Positions 1-9,925 of a DNA stretch of 64,000 bases are shown here, piece by piece. Location: NCBI RefSeq assembly GCF_902506165.1, contig NZ_LR733817.1, positions 3,271,937-3,335,936 of the forward strand, in the 5' to 3' direction. The notes beneath the pieces were generated by a model. It saw only the letters and a list, made by a program, of their open reading frames with translations. It made no database searches and was not told where the DNA came from. Position 1 is the stretch's first letter. Every line of letters starts with the position of its first letter. Source of the stretch: Bosea sp. 29B (lineage in GTDB: Bacteria; Pseudomonadota; Alphaproteobacteria; Rhizobiales; Beijerinckiaceae). The translations under genes and the position numbers were made by a program.

Positions 1-2672
1 GCCTCGCCGCGCTGCTCGACGCCGCAATCGACCACCAGCAATTGGTGGATCTCGGGATGGGCGCCGAGTTCCGCCTCGATGTCGGGCAGCGAGACGCGCA
101 CGCCGCGAACCTTGACATAGCCATCGACCCGGCTGGCGAAGAGGATGTTGCCGTCATGGCGATAGCGGCCGCGATCGCCGGTGCGGAAGGCGCGCACCGG
201 CTTGCCGGCTTCATCCGCGACGGTGACGAAATCGCTCTGGCCGAGCACGCCGTCCTGGAGATAGCCGAGCGCGACATTGACGCCGGCGGTGTGCATGCGC
301 CCGACGACTTCGGGCGGGCAATGCTCGCCGCGCTCGTTGAGGATGAAATAGCGATTGCCCGGCAGCGGCCGGCCATAGGGGACCTGCCCGGTGTCCTCGG
401 GACCGATCTCGTGCCAGATGCTCCAGATCGTCGTCTCGGTCGGCCCACCCAGCGAGACGAGGCGCAGCGCCGGATCGAGACGGCGCAGTTCGGCGATCAC
501 CGCCGGCTTGATGTAGTCGCCGCCCTGGGCGATCAGCCTGAGCGAGCGCAGTTCGTCGCCGCGCCGGCAGGACAGCAGCATCTCCAGGATCGCCGGCACC
601 GAACACCAGAGGCTGACCTTGTGCTCGGCGACGAGCCGGTTCCAGGCGATCGCATCCTTCTCTTCGCCCGGCGCCGGCTGGACCAGGGTCGCGCCCGCCG
701 TCAGGCAGCCGAAGACGTCGAAGATCGACATGTCGTGATGCAGCGGCGTCACCGAGATGAAGACGTCGCTTTCGTCGGCCTGCCAGTTCTCCAGCGTGCG
801 GCCGATGACGTTCGAGGTCGCGCGGTTCGAGAGCACCACGCATTTCGGCCGGCCGGTGGTGCCGGAGGTGTAGAGGTAATAGGCGGGCTCGTCGCTGGCC
901 GAGAGCGTGTCCAGCGCCGGCAGCAACGCCAGCGGATCGGCTGGTGGCTCGCCCGCCAGCAGGGACTCGGGCGTCGCCGCCTCATGTCCTGTGACCGGGA
1001 CTGTCGATATCACCAGAGCCGGCCGGCAATTGGCGAGGAGATAGTCGAGCCGTTCCGGCGGTGAAGCCGCGTCGATCGGCACCCAGATCGCGCCGGAGAG
1101 CGCGCAGGCGAGTGTGATCGCGGTGTGCTCGGGCCCGCGCGGCAGGCAGATCGCGACGACATCGCCCTTGCCGACGCCGCGCTGCTGCAGCGCCGCCAGC
1201 GCCTTGCCCACATTCGTGCCGAGCTCGCCATAGGAGATCCGGCGGGCGCCTGAGATCAGGGCGATCTTGTCCTTGTCGCCGGCGAAGAGATTATCGGCGA
1301 TGCGTTGCAGGAAGCGGCTGCAGGCGAAATCGCTCTCCCAGCCGTTGAGCCGGTAGTGGCCGAGGTCGAGCATCTCGCCCCGCACGGTCTCGAAGGCGCC
1401 GCGTTCGCAGATCGCCGCGACCTGCCGGTCGAGCGCCGCGAGGATGTCGCGGATGATTCCGCGGTCGATCGCCTCGCGGGCATAGTCGATCTCGACGACG
1501 AGGTTGCCTTCTTCGTCGTCGCGGAAGCGGACATCGACAGCGACCTGCGGCGTCTGGGTCAGGCCGTCATGGCGGCGGATGCCGGCATCCTTCGCCAGTT
1601 TCGGCCAGCCGAGGCCGTTGGTGACGACGACAGGCAGGGCCGGCCCGCCGGGATGGGCGTTCATCAGGAGGCGGCTGATCTGGACGCCGGATTGCGAGAG
1701 ATGCTCCAGCCCCTCCAACACATCGCCTTGCAGGGCCTGCGCGCGCTCGCGGAAGCCGCCCTGTCGGGCATCCCAGTTGACGGCGATGAAGCTCGACCGG
1801 TTGGCGAGCTCGGCCGAGGCGGCGGGGGCGACGGGAATACCGATGCACAGCGCGCCTTCGCCCAGCCAATGCGACAGGGTTTCGAGAATGACGGCCGTCA
1901 CCGCCGTGTTCTTGAACAGGCGTTCCCTGGCGGCGAGGCGGCAGAGCGTAGTGAAACGCTCGCGGGCGATCGTCAGGCTCTCGCGCTCGTAGCGCGAGGC
2001 GGCAATCGCCTCCAGCGGCTTCGTCCAGGGCAGTTGCGGCGGGCCTTCGACGGGCTGGAGCTTGCGAGCCCAATAGGCGGCGTCGTCGCGCCGCTTCGCC
2101 TCGTCGGCCGGCAGCGGCAGGGCCGCAACCTCCAGGCTTGGTGCTTCACCGCCCAGCAGCTCGACCAGCAGCGAGGCGATGGCGCGGCCGTCGAGGATCA
2201 GGGCATCGAAGCGGGTGAACAGCACGCAGGTCGTCCGGTCGGAATCATCCGCTTCCGGCTCCGGCAGGCGGAACGCCGTCACGTTCCAAGGTGAGCGCGC
2301 GAGGTCGAACAGGCGATGCGCATAGTCCTCACGCTGCCCGTCGATCCAGGCGAGCGCCTCGGCGTGTGACAGGCCGCGCAGGTCGATCTCGTCATAGTTG
2401 ACGGTCGGCTCGGAGGAGACCCACGAGACTCGCCGCTGCGCGTCGATACGGGTGCGCAAGGCGGGATGCCGTCCGACCAACGCCAGAAGGCGCTGCGGCA
2501 GCGCCTGAATGTCGATCGCGCCGCGATACTCGCGGAATTCCTGCATGGCGACGCCGCCCAGCGGCAGATGCCGCTCGCGGCCGAGCAGATAGGCCTGCTG
2601 CAGGTCGGTCAGGGGCGCTTCGTCCCGGCCGTGGGCGCCGCCCTGCGCGGCATCGGAAAAGTCATCCCGCAT
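1..2672 (-). CDS. NRPS subunit, Cy-like condensation plus adenylation domain (3' end outside window)
   Basis: Non-ribosomal peptide synthetase subunit; about 890 residues are visible and the C-terminus lies beyond position 1. The first ~430 residues resemble a heterocyclization (Cy) domain: [15 protein letters not shown] near the start and DALILDGRA at residues 156-164, which keeps both Asp of the Cy motif DxxxxDxxS but has Ala instead of Ser. The second half is an adenylation domain: [10 protein letters not shown] (~601-610), [11 protein letters not shown] (~645), [25 protein letters not shown] and VDGYVKVRG. The ATG at 2672 overlaps the end of the upstream NRPS gene by 11 bp, so the two are translationally coupled. 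The divergent entCEBD genes imply an aryl-capped, oxazoline- or thiazoline-type siderophore like vibriobactin (inference). Any carrier or further condensation domain would lie past the edge. The amino acid activated cannot be fixed by eye. Confidence 0.88.
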   Translation of the reverse strand, partial: MRDDFSDAAQGGAHGRDEAPLTDLQQAYLLGRERHLPLGGVAMQEFREYRGAIDIQALPQRLLALVGRHPALRTRIDAQRRVSWVSSEPTVNYDEIDLRGLSHAEALAWIDGQREDYAHRLFDLARSPWNVTAFRLPEPEADDSDRTTCVLFTRFDALILDGRAIASLLVELLGGEAPSLEVAALPLPADEAKRRDDAAYWARKLQPVEGPPQLPWTKPLEAIAASRYERESLTIARERFTTLCRLAARERLFKNTAVTAVILETLSHWLGEGALCIGIPVAPAASAELANRSSFIAVNWDARQGGFRERAQALQGDVLEGLEHLSQSGVQISRLLMNAHPGGPALPVVVTNGLGWPKLAKDAGIRRHDGLTQTPQVAVDVRFRDDEEGNLVVEIDYAREAIDRGIIRDILAALDRQVAAICERGAFETVRGEMLDLGHYRLNGWESDFACSRFLQRIADNLFAGDKDKIALISGARRISYGELGTNVGKALAALQQRGVGKGDVVAICLPRGPEHTAITLACALSGAIWVPIDAASPPERLDYLLANCRPALVISTVPVTGHEAATPESLLAGEPPADPLALLPALDTLSASDEPAYYLYTSGTTGRPKCVVLSNRATSNVIGRTLENWQADESDVFISVTPLHHDMSIFDVFGCLTAGATLVQPAPGEEKDAIAWNRLVAEHKVSLWCSVPAILEMLLSCRRGDELRSLRLIAQGGDYIKPAVIAELRRLDPALRLVSLGGPTETTIWSIWHEIGPEDTGQVPYGRPLPGNRYFILNERGEHCPPEVVGRMHTAGVNVALGYLQDGVLGQSDFVTVADEAGKPVRAFRTGDRGRYRHDGNILFASRVDGYVKVRGVRVSLPDIEAELGAHPEIHQLLVVDCGVEQRGE

Positions 2673-4263
2673 CGATCGTCTCCAGGAAGATGCGCGCGAT
2701 CTCGTCGGAGGCGCCACCGGAGCGGGCGCGGACGAGATGGGCGAGGCTGCGAGGCGTGACCACCTCGTCGAGATCCGGACGCGACGGCGCACCGGTGGGG
2801 CAATAGCGGTCGAGGAAGCGCGTGATCTCGGCCTGGGCGGCCGCGCTGATCACGCTACCCTGATGCACCGCTTCGCCCGGTGACAGGCGCCCGAGCAGGC
2901 CGATCAGCATGTCTTCGGTCGGGCTGGCGGGCTCCCGGCTCGGCGCCGCATTCGCAGCAGTCGGTGCGGCGTCGAGCGCTTCCGGCCGCGCCGCGACCTC
3001 GCGCAGCAGTGCGACATAGGCCTCGAAGGTCTCGCGGACCCAGGCCTCCGGCAGTGCGTCGAGGCGGACGTCCCAGTTGATCAGGATGCCACCGTCGCAG
3101 GCCGCGACCTGGGCGTCGATCGCCACCTGCGGTCCCTGCGAGATCACCCAGTTCATCGCGCCGACGACGCGCTTGACGGTCTCGCTGAAGAGCTCGCCGC
3201 CGGAAATCCCGAGCCCGGCGGTGAAGACGACTGGCGCGGTCTGCACCGAGCCGTGCAGCCGCGACAGGTCGCGCATCACGCTGACGCCGGGATAAGCCTC
3301 ATGCGCAATGAGTTCGACCATCTGGCGGCCGATGTCGCGGCAGAGCTCGGCAAACGTCGTCGCGGCTGCAAGATCGACGCCGAGGATCAGCACGTTCGAG
3401 AACTCGCCGACGATTCTATCGACATCGGGAACGAGCGGCGCGCGCCAGAAGCTCGGCACGTTCAGGCGGAACCGGGCCTGCCCCGTCGCCCGGCCGAGCA
3501 CGGCGGCGAAAAGGCCGAGCGCCAGCACGGATGGCGTCACCCGCAGATCGCGAGCACGCCTCTCCAGTGCGCGTCGCTCATCGGATGAAAGCCGGGTTGC
3601 CAGGCGCTCGCTTGCCGGCTCTGCCGGAGCATGAGGCGCTGTGGGCATTTCCGGCGCCGGAGGGACGTCAGCGAGCCGGGTGCGCCACCAAACCCTGTCG
3701 CGCTCGCGCCGTTTTGCGCCGTCGGCTCCGGCGCCTACCCGGTCCAGCCAATCAAAGAAGCCTTGAGAGGCGGGCGCTTGCGGCTGATCGGGATGCTCGT
3801 AGAGCCGGGCGAGATCCTCGATGACGATCCGGAAGCTGTTCGGATCGATCGCGATCATGTCGGTGTCGACATGCAGCCGGCAGAAGCCATCAGGCAGCAG
3901 GCTGAGGCCGAACGCTGCTGCCTCGCCGCGGGCGAGATCGAGCCGGCGATGGCTCCAGCTTCGGCGCTTGGCGAGGAGGCGGGCTTCTCGCGCATCCGCC
4001 GAGAGCTCCCGCATGTTCTCGACATCGAGCGGCAGCGGGTCGGCTGTCGGATCGAGGTGCTGGCAGCCTTCGGCATCGACCCGCAGCCGCAGCATCGGGT
4101 GCAGTCGGCAGAGCCTGCGAACGGCATCGCGCAGCCGCTCGGGCTCGAGGTCGCGCCCGTCGAACTCGCCATAAAGATGTGCCGTCACGCCTCCGAGGGA
4201 GGTGTGTGATTGGCGGCCAAACCAATAAGCCGCCTGCATAGGCGTCAATTGTCGCATGTTCAT
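2662..4263 (-). CDS. NRPS heterocyclization (Cy)-domain protein
   Basis: Stand-alone NRPS condensation/heterocyclization protein of 533 residues. It opens with [13 protein letters not shown] and [14 protein letters not shown], the Cy1-type signature, followed by [12 protein letters not shown]. Residues 135-143 read DMIAIDPNS, a complete DxxxxDxxS cyclization motif. No adenylation domain is present, and the ~100 residues after the Cy domain show no clear LGGxS carrier site. With the next gene it forms a Cy / Cy-A arrangement like the start of vibriobactin synthetase VibF (Cy-Cy-A), but split into two polypeptides. In VibF the two Cy domains share condensation and ring formation; a similar division is plausible here because only this one has the full motif. 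It is first in the leftward operon, and its start faces the entC promoter region. Confidence 0.85.
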   Translation of the reverse strand: MNMRQLTPMQAAYWFGRQSHTSLGGVTAHLYGEFDGRDLEPERLRDAVRRLCRLHPMLRLRVDAEGCQHLDPTADPLPLDVENMRELSADAREARLLAKRRSWSHRRLDLARGEAAAFGLSLLPDGFCRLHVDTDMIAIDPNSFRIVIEDLARLYEHPDQPQAPASQGFFDWLDRVGAGADGAKRRERDRVWWRTRLADVPPAPEMPTAPHAPAEPASERLATRLSSDERRALERRARDLRVTPSVLALGLFAAVLGRATGQARFRLNVPSFWRAPLVPDVDRIVGEFSNVLILGVDLAAATTFAELCRDIGRQMVELIAHEAYPGVSVMRDLSRLHGSVQTAPVVFTAGLGISGGELFSETVKRVVGAMNWVISQGPQVAIDAQVAACDGGILINWDVRLDALPEAWVRETFEAYVALLREVAARPEALDAAPTAANAAPSREPASPTEDMLIGLLGRLSPGEAVHQGSVISAAAQAEITRFLDRYCPTGAPSRPDLDEVVTPRSLAHLVRARSGGASDEIARIFLETIDAG

Positions 4264-4400
4264 GGCATTTGTTTTGAAGATTTATAATCGATTACTGCAA
4301 ATCGATTTCGATTGACATTGCTTCTTACGAAAGCAAGAAGCTGTCAATGTCTGCGATCAGCATCGCTGAATGAAGCCTCTTTAGAAGTAGAGTAACTTCA
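4264..4400. promoter_or_regulatory. Divergent siderophore promoter region with inverted repeats
   Basis: This 137-bp AT-rich gap separates the leftward NRPS operon from the rightward ent operon and must hold both promoters. It contains a near-perfect inverted repeat at 4311-4348: ATTGACATTGCTTCTT, an 8-nt spacer, then AAGAAGCTGTCAAT, with two extra T in the left arm. To its left is a cluster of ATCGAT-type dyads, including the perfect palindrome AAATCGATTT at 4299-4308. Iron-dependent repression would be expected of such a locus, but neither element is a clean match to a Fur, Irr or RirA consensus I can recall, so the regulator is left open. Confidence 0.5.
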
Positions 4401-5564
4401 ATGCTGGAAAGTTTAGCCTTGAAACAGAATCTTAATTTCAAATTTGGTGCTTTATTCGCATCGAATGGGCGAGAATTGTTGTCATCGGGAATCCATGAGT
4501 GGATCTCCGTGCCAGCCCATGGTGGCCAGGATCGCGGACAGGGTCTGCACGCGGCGGTTGAGGCGGCTTTCGAGCGGGCCAGGCGGGCAGGGCAGGCCAA
4601 TCCGATCCTGATCGGCGCCATCCCCTTCGATGTGCGCGAGCCCTCCTGCCTCTATGTTCCGGCCGCCCATGAGTGGCGCGAGCAGGCCGCTCCGGTGCAG
4701 GCGGCAGGCGAGCAACTGGACGTTCCCGACCTGCTCGATCAGCGCAGCCTTCCGGACGAGGACGGCTTCAAGAGGGCTGTCGAGCACGCCATCGTCAATT
4801 TTCGCCATAGTGATGTCCGCAAGGCGGTGCTGTCGGTGGTCCGCGAACTGCGCTTCGCCGGGAGCATGGATGTCGGCCGGCTTCTCGCCAGCCTGCGTGC
4901 TCAGAACAGCCAAGGCTATCTGTTCAGGATTCCCCTGCCTGACGAGGGCGAGCTTGTCGGGGTCAGCCCGGAGTTGCTGATCCGCAAGCAGGGCGGCCGG
5001 ATCGTCTCGAACCCGCTCGCCGGCTCGGCCAAGCGGCAACCCGATCCGCAGGCCGATCGCGCCGCGGCCGAGCAATTGGAGCGCTCGCAGAAGGACCAGT
5101 ACGAGCACCGGCTGGTGATCGAGAACATCCGCTCGATCCTGGCGCCGCTCTGTGCTGAGCTCGACGTTCCCGACGCGCCGTCCCTGATGAGCACGGCGGC
5201 GATGTGGCATCTCTCGACGCGGATCGAGGGCGCGCTGAACGACCCGGCGATGACCGCGCTCCAGCTCGCCTGCGTCATCCATCCGACGCCGGCGGTCTGC
5301 GGCTTCCCGACCGAGAGCGCCCATAAGCTGATCCGCTATGTCGAGCCCTTCGAGCGCGGGTTGTTCACCGGTCTGGTCGGCTGGTGCGACGCGCAGGGCA
5401 ATGGCGAATGGGCGATCACCATCCGCTGCGGCATCGCCCGGCGCGACACGCTGCGGCTCTTCGCCGGCGCGGGCATCGTCGAGGCCTCCAATCCCGCCTC
5501 CGAATGGGAGGAGGTGCAGGCCAAGCTCGGCACCATGCTCAGCGCCTGCGGCCTCGCCGCCTGA
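4401..5564 (+). CDS. entC: Isochorismate synthase
   Basis: EntC/DhbC-type isochorismate synthase (387 residues): converts chorismate to isochorismate, the first step towards 2,3-dihydroxybenzoate. The chorismate-binding fold is shown by NPLAGSAKR, the EHRLVIENI helix, [19 protein letters not shown] and [18 protein letters not shown] near the C-terminus. The N-terminus, with [18 protein letters not shown], aligns with the usual EntC opening, which supports the ATG at 4401 despite a weak ribosome site. First gene of a tight rightward operon, 17 bp before entE. The following genes fit a siderophore role rather than menaquinone synthesis. A bifunctional salicylate synthase is less likely because a separate isochorismatase follows. 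Confidence 0.93.
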   Translation: MLESLALKQNLNFKFGALFASNGRELLSSGIHEWISVPAHGGQDRGQGLHAAVEAAFERARRAGQANPILIGAIPFDVREPSCLYVPAAHEWREQAAPVQAAGEQLDVPDLLDQRSLPDEDGFKRAVEHAIVNFRHSDVRKAVLSVVRELRFAGSMDVGRLLASLRAQNSQGYLFRIPLPDEGELVGVSPELLIRKQGGRIVSNPLAGSAKRQPDPQADRAAAEQLERSQKDQYEHRLVIENIRSILAPLCAELDVPDAPSLMSTAAMWHLSTRIEGALNDPAMTALQLACVIHPTPAVCGFPTESAHKLIRYVEPFERGLFTGLVGWCDAQGNGEWAITIRCGIARRDTLRLFAGAGIVEASNPASEWEEVQAKLGTMLSACGLAA

Positions 5565-5581
5565 CATCGAAGGACCATGGT

Positions 5582-7186
5582 ATGACCATCGACTTCCAGC
5601 GTTGGCCGGCGGATTTCGCCGCGCGCTATCGTTCGCGCGGCTACTGGCTCGATCAGCCTTTGACCCGCATCCTCGACACGCAGCGGCAGGAGCGCCCCGA
5701 CGCGATCGCGATCATCTGTGGCGACAGGCAGATCAGCTATGCCGAGCTCGACCGCAAAGCCTCGAACCTGGCGCACCGATTGAGCGAAGCCGGGTTCGGG
5801 CAGGGCGACACCGCGTTGGTGCAGCTGCCGAACTGTGCCGAATTCTACATCGTCTTCTTCGCGCTGCTGAAGATCGGCGTCGCCCCGGTCAATGCGCTCT
5901 TCAGCCACCGCAAATTGGAGATGACCTCCTATGCCCAGCAGATCGAGCCGCGGCTCGTGATCGGAGCCCGAGCGCACGAACTCTTTGCCGACGACGTTTT
6001 CACCGCCGAGCTCAGGACGCTCTCGCCGCGCCTGTCGCTGGTGCTGCTGCTCGGCGGCAACCGCGCCTATAACGACCTCGAACGCTGGCTGGCCTCGGAG
6101 ACCAGCGCCGCACCGGCCGGCTCTCCATCGCCTGCCGACGAGGTCGCCTTCTTCCAGCTCTCCGGCGGCAGCACTGGCACGCCGAAGCTGATTCCGCGTA
6201 CCCATAACGACTATGACTACAGCGTCCGGGCGAGCGCCGAGATCTGCGGACTCTCGCCGCGGACGCGTTTCCTCTGCCCGCTACCGGCCGGGCACAATTT
6301 CCTGCTGTCTTCGCCCGGCGCGCTCGGCGTCTTCCATGCCGGCGGCTGCGTTGTGCTGGCGGCGAGCCCCGAGCCGTTCGCCTGCTTTTCCCTGATCGAG
6401 CAGCACAAGGTCGACATGGTTGCGCTAGTGCCGACGGCAGTGGCGCTCTGGCTGGAGGCGGCGGGGAGAGAGAAGCCCCGGCTCGACTCGCTCAGGCTGA
6501 TGCAGGTCGGCGGCGCCAGCTTCGCCGAGGCGCTGGCCCGGCAGGTGCCCGGGGTGTTCGGCTGCGCGCTGCAGCAGGTCTTCGGCATGGCCGAGGGGCT
6601 GGTGAACTACACCCGTTTCGACGATGACGACGAGCTCGTCTTCACCACGCAGGGGCGGCCGATCAGCCCCGACGACGAGATCAAGATCGTCGATGAGGAT
6701 GGCGACCCCGTTCCGGAGGGAGAGAGCGGCGAGCTGGCGACGCGCGGTCCCTACACCTTCCGCGGCTATTACCGGGCGCCTGAGCACAGCGCCAAGGTCT
6801 TCGACGCGGAGGGGTTCTATTACTCCGGCGATGTCGTCCAGCGGGTCCGCGGCGGCTATCTGCGCGTGGTCGGCCGGGTCAAGGACCAGATCAATCGCGG
6901 CGGTGAGAAGGTTGCGGCCGAGGAAATCGAGAACCTCCTGCTGCGCCATCCCGAGGTGACGCATGCGGCGCTCGTCGCCATGCAGGACGCGCTGCTCGGC
7001 GAGAAGAGCTGTGCCTTCATCGTCGCCCGCGATGCGGCCCTGCGCGGGCCGGTTCTGAGGCGGCACCTGCTGGAGCTCGGCGTCGCCGAATACAAGCTGC
7101 CGGACCGCGTCCGCTTCATCGAGACGATGCCGCTCACCCCGGTCGGCAAGATCGACAAGAAGCGCCTGCGCGCCGAGCTCGTCTGA
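5582..7186 (+). CDS. entE: 2,3-dihydroxybenzoate-AMP ligase
   Basis: Stand-alone aryl-acid adenylating enzyme of the EntE/DhbE family (534 residues). It activates 2,3-dihydroxybenzoate (or salicylate) with ATP and transfers it to the aryl carrier domain of EntB. Seen in sequence: [17 protein letters not shown] (P-loop region), [64 protein letters not shown] and the closing [14 protein letters not shown] with the catalytic Lys. The open frame extends upstream into entC, but the ATG at 5582 begins the normal N-terminus ([20 protein letters not shown]). The histidine of THND and the GMAEGL segment match DHB ligases, but DHB versus salicylate cannot be told by eye. Confidence 0.93.
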   Translation: MTIDFQRWPADFAARYRSRGYWLDQPLTRILDTQRQERPDAIAIICGDRQISYAELDRKASNLAHRLSEAGFGQGDTALVQLPNCAEFYIVFFALLKIGVAPVNALFSHRKLEMTSYAQQIEPRLVIGARAHELFADDVFTAELRTLSPRLSLVLLLGGNRAYNDLERWLASETSAAPAGSPSPADEVAFFQLSGGSTGTPKLIPRTHNDYDYSVRASAEICGLSPRTRFLCPLPAGHNFLLSSPGALGVFHAGGCVVLAASPEPFACFSLIEQHKVDMVALVPTAVALWLEAAGREKPRLDSLRLMQVGGASFAEALARQVPGVFGCALQQVFGMAEGLVNYTRFDDDDELVFTTQGRPISPDDEIKIVDEDGDPVPEGESGELATRGPYTFRGYYRAPEHSAKVFDAEGFYYSGDVVQRVRGGYLRVVGRVKDQINRGGEKVAAEEIENLLLRHPEVTHAALVAMQDALLGEKSCAFIVARDAALRGPVLRRHLLELGVAEYKLPDRVRFIETMPLTPVGKIDKKRLRAELV

Positions 7187-7215
7187 TCCTTCTCATCCAG
7201 TTCACGAGAGATTCC

Positions 7216-8088
7216 ATGGCCATTCCGCAGATCACCGACTATCCGATGCCGGCGGCGAGTGTCTTTCCGGCCAACCGCACACAATGGCGGCCCGATCCGA
7301 AGCGCTCCGTCCTGCTGATCCACGATATGCAGCGCTATTTCCTGCGCTTCTACGACGCGAAAGGCCAGTTGCTGCCGCAGCTGATCAGCAATCTCGTGCG
7401 CCTGCGCGACTGGGCGCGGGCCAATGGCGTGCCTGTGGTCTACACGGCCCAGCCGCATGAGCAGCCGGCCGGCGACCGGGCCCTGCTCAACGACATGTGG
7501 GGGCCGGGCCTCACCGTCGCCGCGCCTGATCTCCAAGAGGTCGTCGCCGAGCTGACGCCGGGGTCGGAGGACATCGTCCTGACCAAATGGCGCTACAGCG
7601 CCTTCAAGCGTTCCGATTTGCTGGAGCGGATGCGCTCATTCGGTCGCAACCAGCTCGTGATCGGCGGCGTCTACGCCCATATCGGCTGTATGGTGACGGC
7701 GGTCGACGCCTTCATGAGCGATATCCAGCCCTTCCTGGTCGGTGACGCCGTCGCCGATTTCTCCGAGGCCGAGCACCTGATGGCGCTGCGCTATGTCGCG
7801 ACGCGCTGCGGCGCGCTGGTCTCGACCGAGAGCGTGGCGGGTGTGGCGGAGCGTCCGCAGGCGACGCGCGAATGGCTGCAGGCGCGCGTGCTTGAGCTGG
7901 TCGAGGACGAGACCGAGCTCGATCCCGAGGAGAACCTGATCTATTACGGCCTCGATTCCGTGCAGGTCATGGTCCTCGCCGGCGAGTTGAAGGAACGCGG
8001 CATCATCGTCGGCTTTGACGATCTCGCCCGCGTGCCGACGCTGAACGGCTGGTGGTCGCTGATCGAGCAGCGCCGCCTGGCGGCTTGA
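7216..8088 (+). CDS. entB: Isochorismatase with C-terminal aryl carrier domain
   Basis: Bifunctional EntB/DhbB (290 residues). The N-terminal isochorismatase hydrolyses isochorismate to 2,3-dihydro-2,3-dihydroxybenzoate; VLLIHDMQRYFLRFY, LTKWRYSAFKRSDL and VIGGVYAHIGCMVTAVDAF are the family signatures. The C-terminal ~75 residues are an aryl carrier protein with the phosphopantetheine Ser at residue 248 in YYGLDSVQVM. The carrier domain is primed by the PPTase encoded next and loaded by EntE. Position and length match E. coli EntB (285 residues). The EntA-type dehydrogenase needed to finish DHB is not in this operon. Confidence 0.94.
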   Translation: MAIPQITDYPMPAASVFPANRTQWRPDPKRSVLLIHDMQRYFLRFYDAKGQLLPQLISNLVRLRDWARANGVPVVYTAQPHEQPAGDRALLNDMWGPGLTVAAPDLQEVVAELTPGSEDIVLTKWRYSAFKRSDLLERMRSFGRNQLVIGGVYAHIGCMVTAVDAFMSDIQPFLVGDAVADFSEAEHLMALRYVATRCGALVSTESVAGVAERPQATREWLQARVLELVEDETELDPEENLIYYGLDSVQVMVLAGELKERGIIVGFDDLARVPTLNGWWSLIEQRRLAA

Positions 8089-8105
8089 GCAGGGCCGGAG
8101 CGTCG

Positions 8106-8777
8106 ATGGAGAGCAGACCGGAGCTGCTCCATCCCTGGCAAGGCGAGCCCATCGACTATCGCTGCGTTGCGATACGGTTCTCGCGCGAGCCCGGTCCGGC
8201 AGACTACGGCATCGTCCTGCCGGATCGCATCGCGCGCGCCGCACCCCGGCGCCGCGCCGAATGGCTGGCGGGGCGGTGCTGCGCCAGCGAGGCCCTGCGG
8301 CTGCTGACCGGGCAGGGCACCTGTCCCGGCATGGCGCCCGACCGCTCACCGGTCTGGCCTGAAGGCACGCTCGGCTCGATCTCGCATAGCGGCGACGTGG
8401 CTGTCGCGATCGCTGCTCACACGGGCAGCTGTCTCGGCATCGGCATCGACATCGAGCGGATCATGGACGGGCAGGCGGCGAGCGAGATCGCGCCCGAGGC
8501 CTTGACGCCCTGGGAGTGCCGTCATCTCGCGAACGACCCGTTCTCGATCACGCTGGCCTTCTCGGCCAAGGAGAGCCTGTTCAAGGCGCTCCATCCGCTG
8601 CTGCGCCGGCCGATGTCCTTCCGCGCTTCCGAGCTGATCGCCTGGGATGGCCGGGGCACGGCGCGCCTGCACCTCGTGGAGCAACTGTCGCCGGAGTTCC
8701 TGGCCGGCCGCGAGATCGAAGCCCGCTTCGCACGCCTCGGCGATCTTCTGCTGACGCGCGTGCTGGTCCCGGCTTGA
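8106..8777 (+). CDS. entD: 4'-phosphopantetheinyl transferase, EntD-like
   Basis: Sfp/EntD-type phosphopantetheinyl transferase (223 residues) that converts apo carrier domains of EntB and the NRPS to the holo form. Key motifs are GSISHSGDVAVAI, GIGIDIERI with the Mg-binding acidic residues, and FSAKESLFKAL. The N-terminal RRAEWLAGRCCASEAL segment is the usual EntD helix. The ATG at 8106 lies 17 bp after entB. It ends in a small GC hairpin (8769-8786), with the convergent methyltransferase gene 22 bp away, so the ent operon likely ends here. Confidence 0.9.
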   Translation: MESRPELLHPWQGEPIDYRCVAIRFSREPGPADYGIVLPDRIARAAPRRRAEWLAGRCCASEALRLLTGQGTCPGMAPDRSPVWPEGTLGSISHSGDVAVAIAAHTGSCLGIGIDIERIMDGQAASEIAPEALTPWECRHLANDPFSITLAFSAKESLFKALHPLLRRPMSFRASELIAWDGRGTARLHLVEQLSPEFLAGREIEARFARLGDLLLTRVLVPA

Positions 8778-8799
8778 CGGAGCCGGCGCGTCACCCGCC

Positions 8800-9837
8800 T
8801 CAGCGCGGATGGCGGAACTCGAGGATATGGAAGGGCGAGGCGGTCGGCGTCACCGCGGCGGTCTCGAAGCCGTTATCGGCGAGCAACTGCGAGAACTCGC
8901 CGGCGCTGCGCTCCTGCCCGCCCATCAGCACCATCATCAGCAGGTCCTGCGAGGTCTCGTTTGGCTTAGCTCGTGCGGGATCGACCATGATGTCGACCAC
9001 GACGAAACGCTCAGGCCCCTTGGTCGCGGCCTTCGCGTTGGCGAGGATGCGGCCGGCGGCTGCGTCGTCGAAGTCGTGCAGGATCCGGCTGAAGACATAG
9101 GCGTCGCCACCGGTCGGGATCTCGTCGAAGAACGAGCCATGCTGCACCCGGGCGCGTCCGGCCTGTACCAGCTCGGCGAAGCGCGGGTTCAGCGCCTCGG
9201 TCGCCCGCGGCAATTCGTAGAGCACGCCGCTGGTGCCGGGATTGCGGCCGAGCAACTCGGCCAGCAGCGAACCGTCGCCGCCACCGACATCGATGACCGT
9301 CTCGCCGGCGGCGAACTGGATGTGGCGCACCGCGACGCCGATCAGCGCCGTCGCGATCGCGCGCATCTGGATGTCGAAGCGCTCCTGCGCTGCCTCGTCC
9401 TGGCCGAGCCAGCTGAAGAACGGGCTGCCATGGGCGAGCTCGAAGGCGGGCGTGCCGCCTCGGATCTGCTCGCCGAGCCGCTCCCAGGCGCGTCCGTGCA
9501 GCGGATCGAGCTCGAAGCGAACCCAGGGCGCCAGCGAATGAGGGTGGCCAGGAACGAGGGCGCGCGTTGTCGGCAGAGCGACATAGCGGCCTATCTCATC
9601 GCGCCCGATGATCTCTTCATTGACGAGATGGCCGAGCAGCCTTGCCAGCAGCTCGGCCTTGCCGCCGATGCGTTCGGCGAGCTCGCCGGCGGTCTGCGGC
9701 CCTTCCTGCAGGAAGGCGGGAATGCCGAGCTCGACGGCGGTGCGGATGCAATGGGAGGTGCGATAGGCGGCGATCTGCTGGAGCAGGCGCAAAGGCGGGC
9801 CGGGCGGTGGCGCGGCCGGGCGCGACAGGTCGTTCAT
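8800..9837 (-). CDS. SAM-dependent O-methyltransferase (family 2)
   Basis: Class I SAM-dependent O-methyltransferase of the plant-COMT/CrtF type (345 residues). An N-terminal winged-helix dimerization region (residues ~15-95) precedes the SAM site VIDVGGGDGSLL and the catalytic His segment SRILHDFDD. The ATG at 9837 is preferred over upstream in-frame codons because AAGAGG lies 6 nt before it. It reads with and 88 bp downstream of the TonB receptor gene, so they probably share a transcript. Its place between entD and a receptor suggests it methylates a catechol or other hydroxyl of the siderophore, but the substrate is not readable from sequence. Confidence 0.85.
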   Translation of the reverse strand: MNDLSRPAAPPPGPPLRLLQQIAAYRTSHCIRTAVELGIPAFLQEGPQTAGELAERIGGKAELLARLLGHLVNEEIIGRDEIGRYVALPTTRALVPGHPHSLAPWVRFELDPLHGRAWERLGEQIRGGTPAFELAHGSPFFSWLGQDEAAQERFDIQMRAIATALIGVAVRHIQFAAGETVIDVGGGDGSLLAELLGRNPGTSGVLYELPRATEALNPRFAELVQAGRARVQHGSFFDEIPTGGDAYVFSRILHDFDDAAAGRILANAKAATKGPERFVVVDIMVDPARAKPNETSQDLLMMVLMGGQERSAGEFSQLLADNGFETAAVTPTASPFHILEFRHPR

Positions 9838-9925
9838 GCGAACCTCTTTGCAGGAAGTTGGGGGGCGGCAGGGGCGCGGCGGGCGCAATCGCTCGCCACC
9901 GCGCCGCCTTGTCAGGCGCGCTCGT

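Noticed and set aside
42..2294. Long open frames on the plus strand over the NRPS gene
   Set aside because: They are antisense to a continuous NRPS frame with clear adenylation motifs; the plus-strand translations are Arg/Ala-rich shadows of high-GC DNA.
4299..4310. AAATCGATTT palindrome as a Fur/Mur box
   Set aside because: Only the left half (TGCAAAT) fits the alphaproteobacterial Fur/Mur pattern; the right half lacks TTTGCA, so it was left as an unnamed dyad.
5336..6205. Minus-strand open frame over entC/entE
   Set aside because: No recognisable domain, overlaps two well-supported genes, and shows the usual complement pattern of GC-rich coding DNA.
8769..8786. CCGGCT/AGCCGG hairpin as a terminator after entD
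   Set aside because: The stem overlaps the stop codon and no T run follows on either strand.
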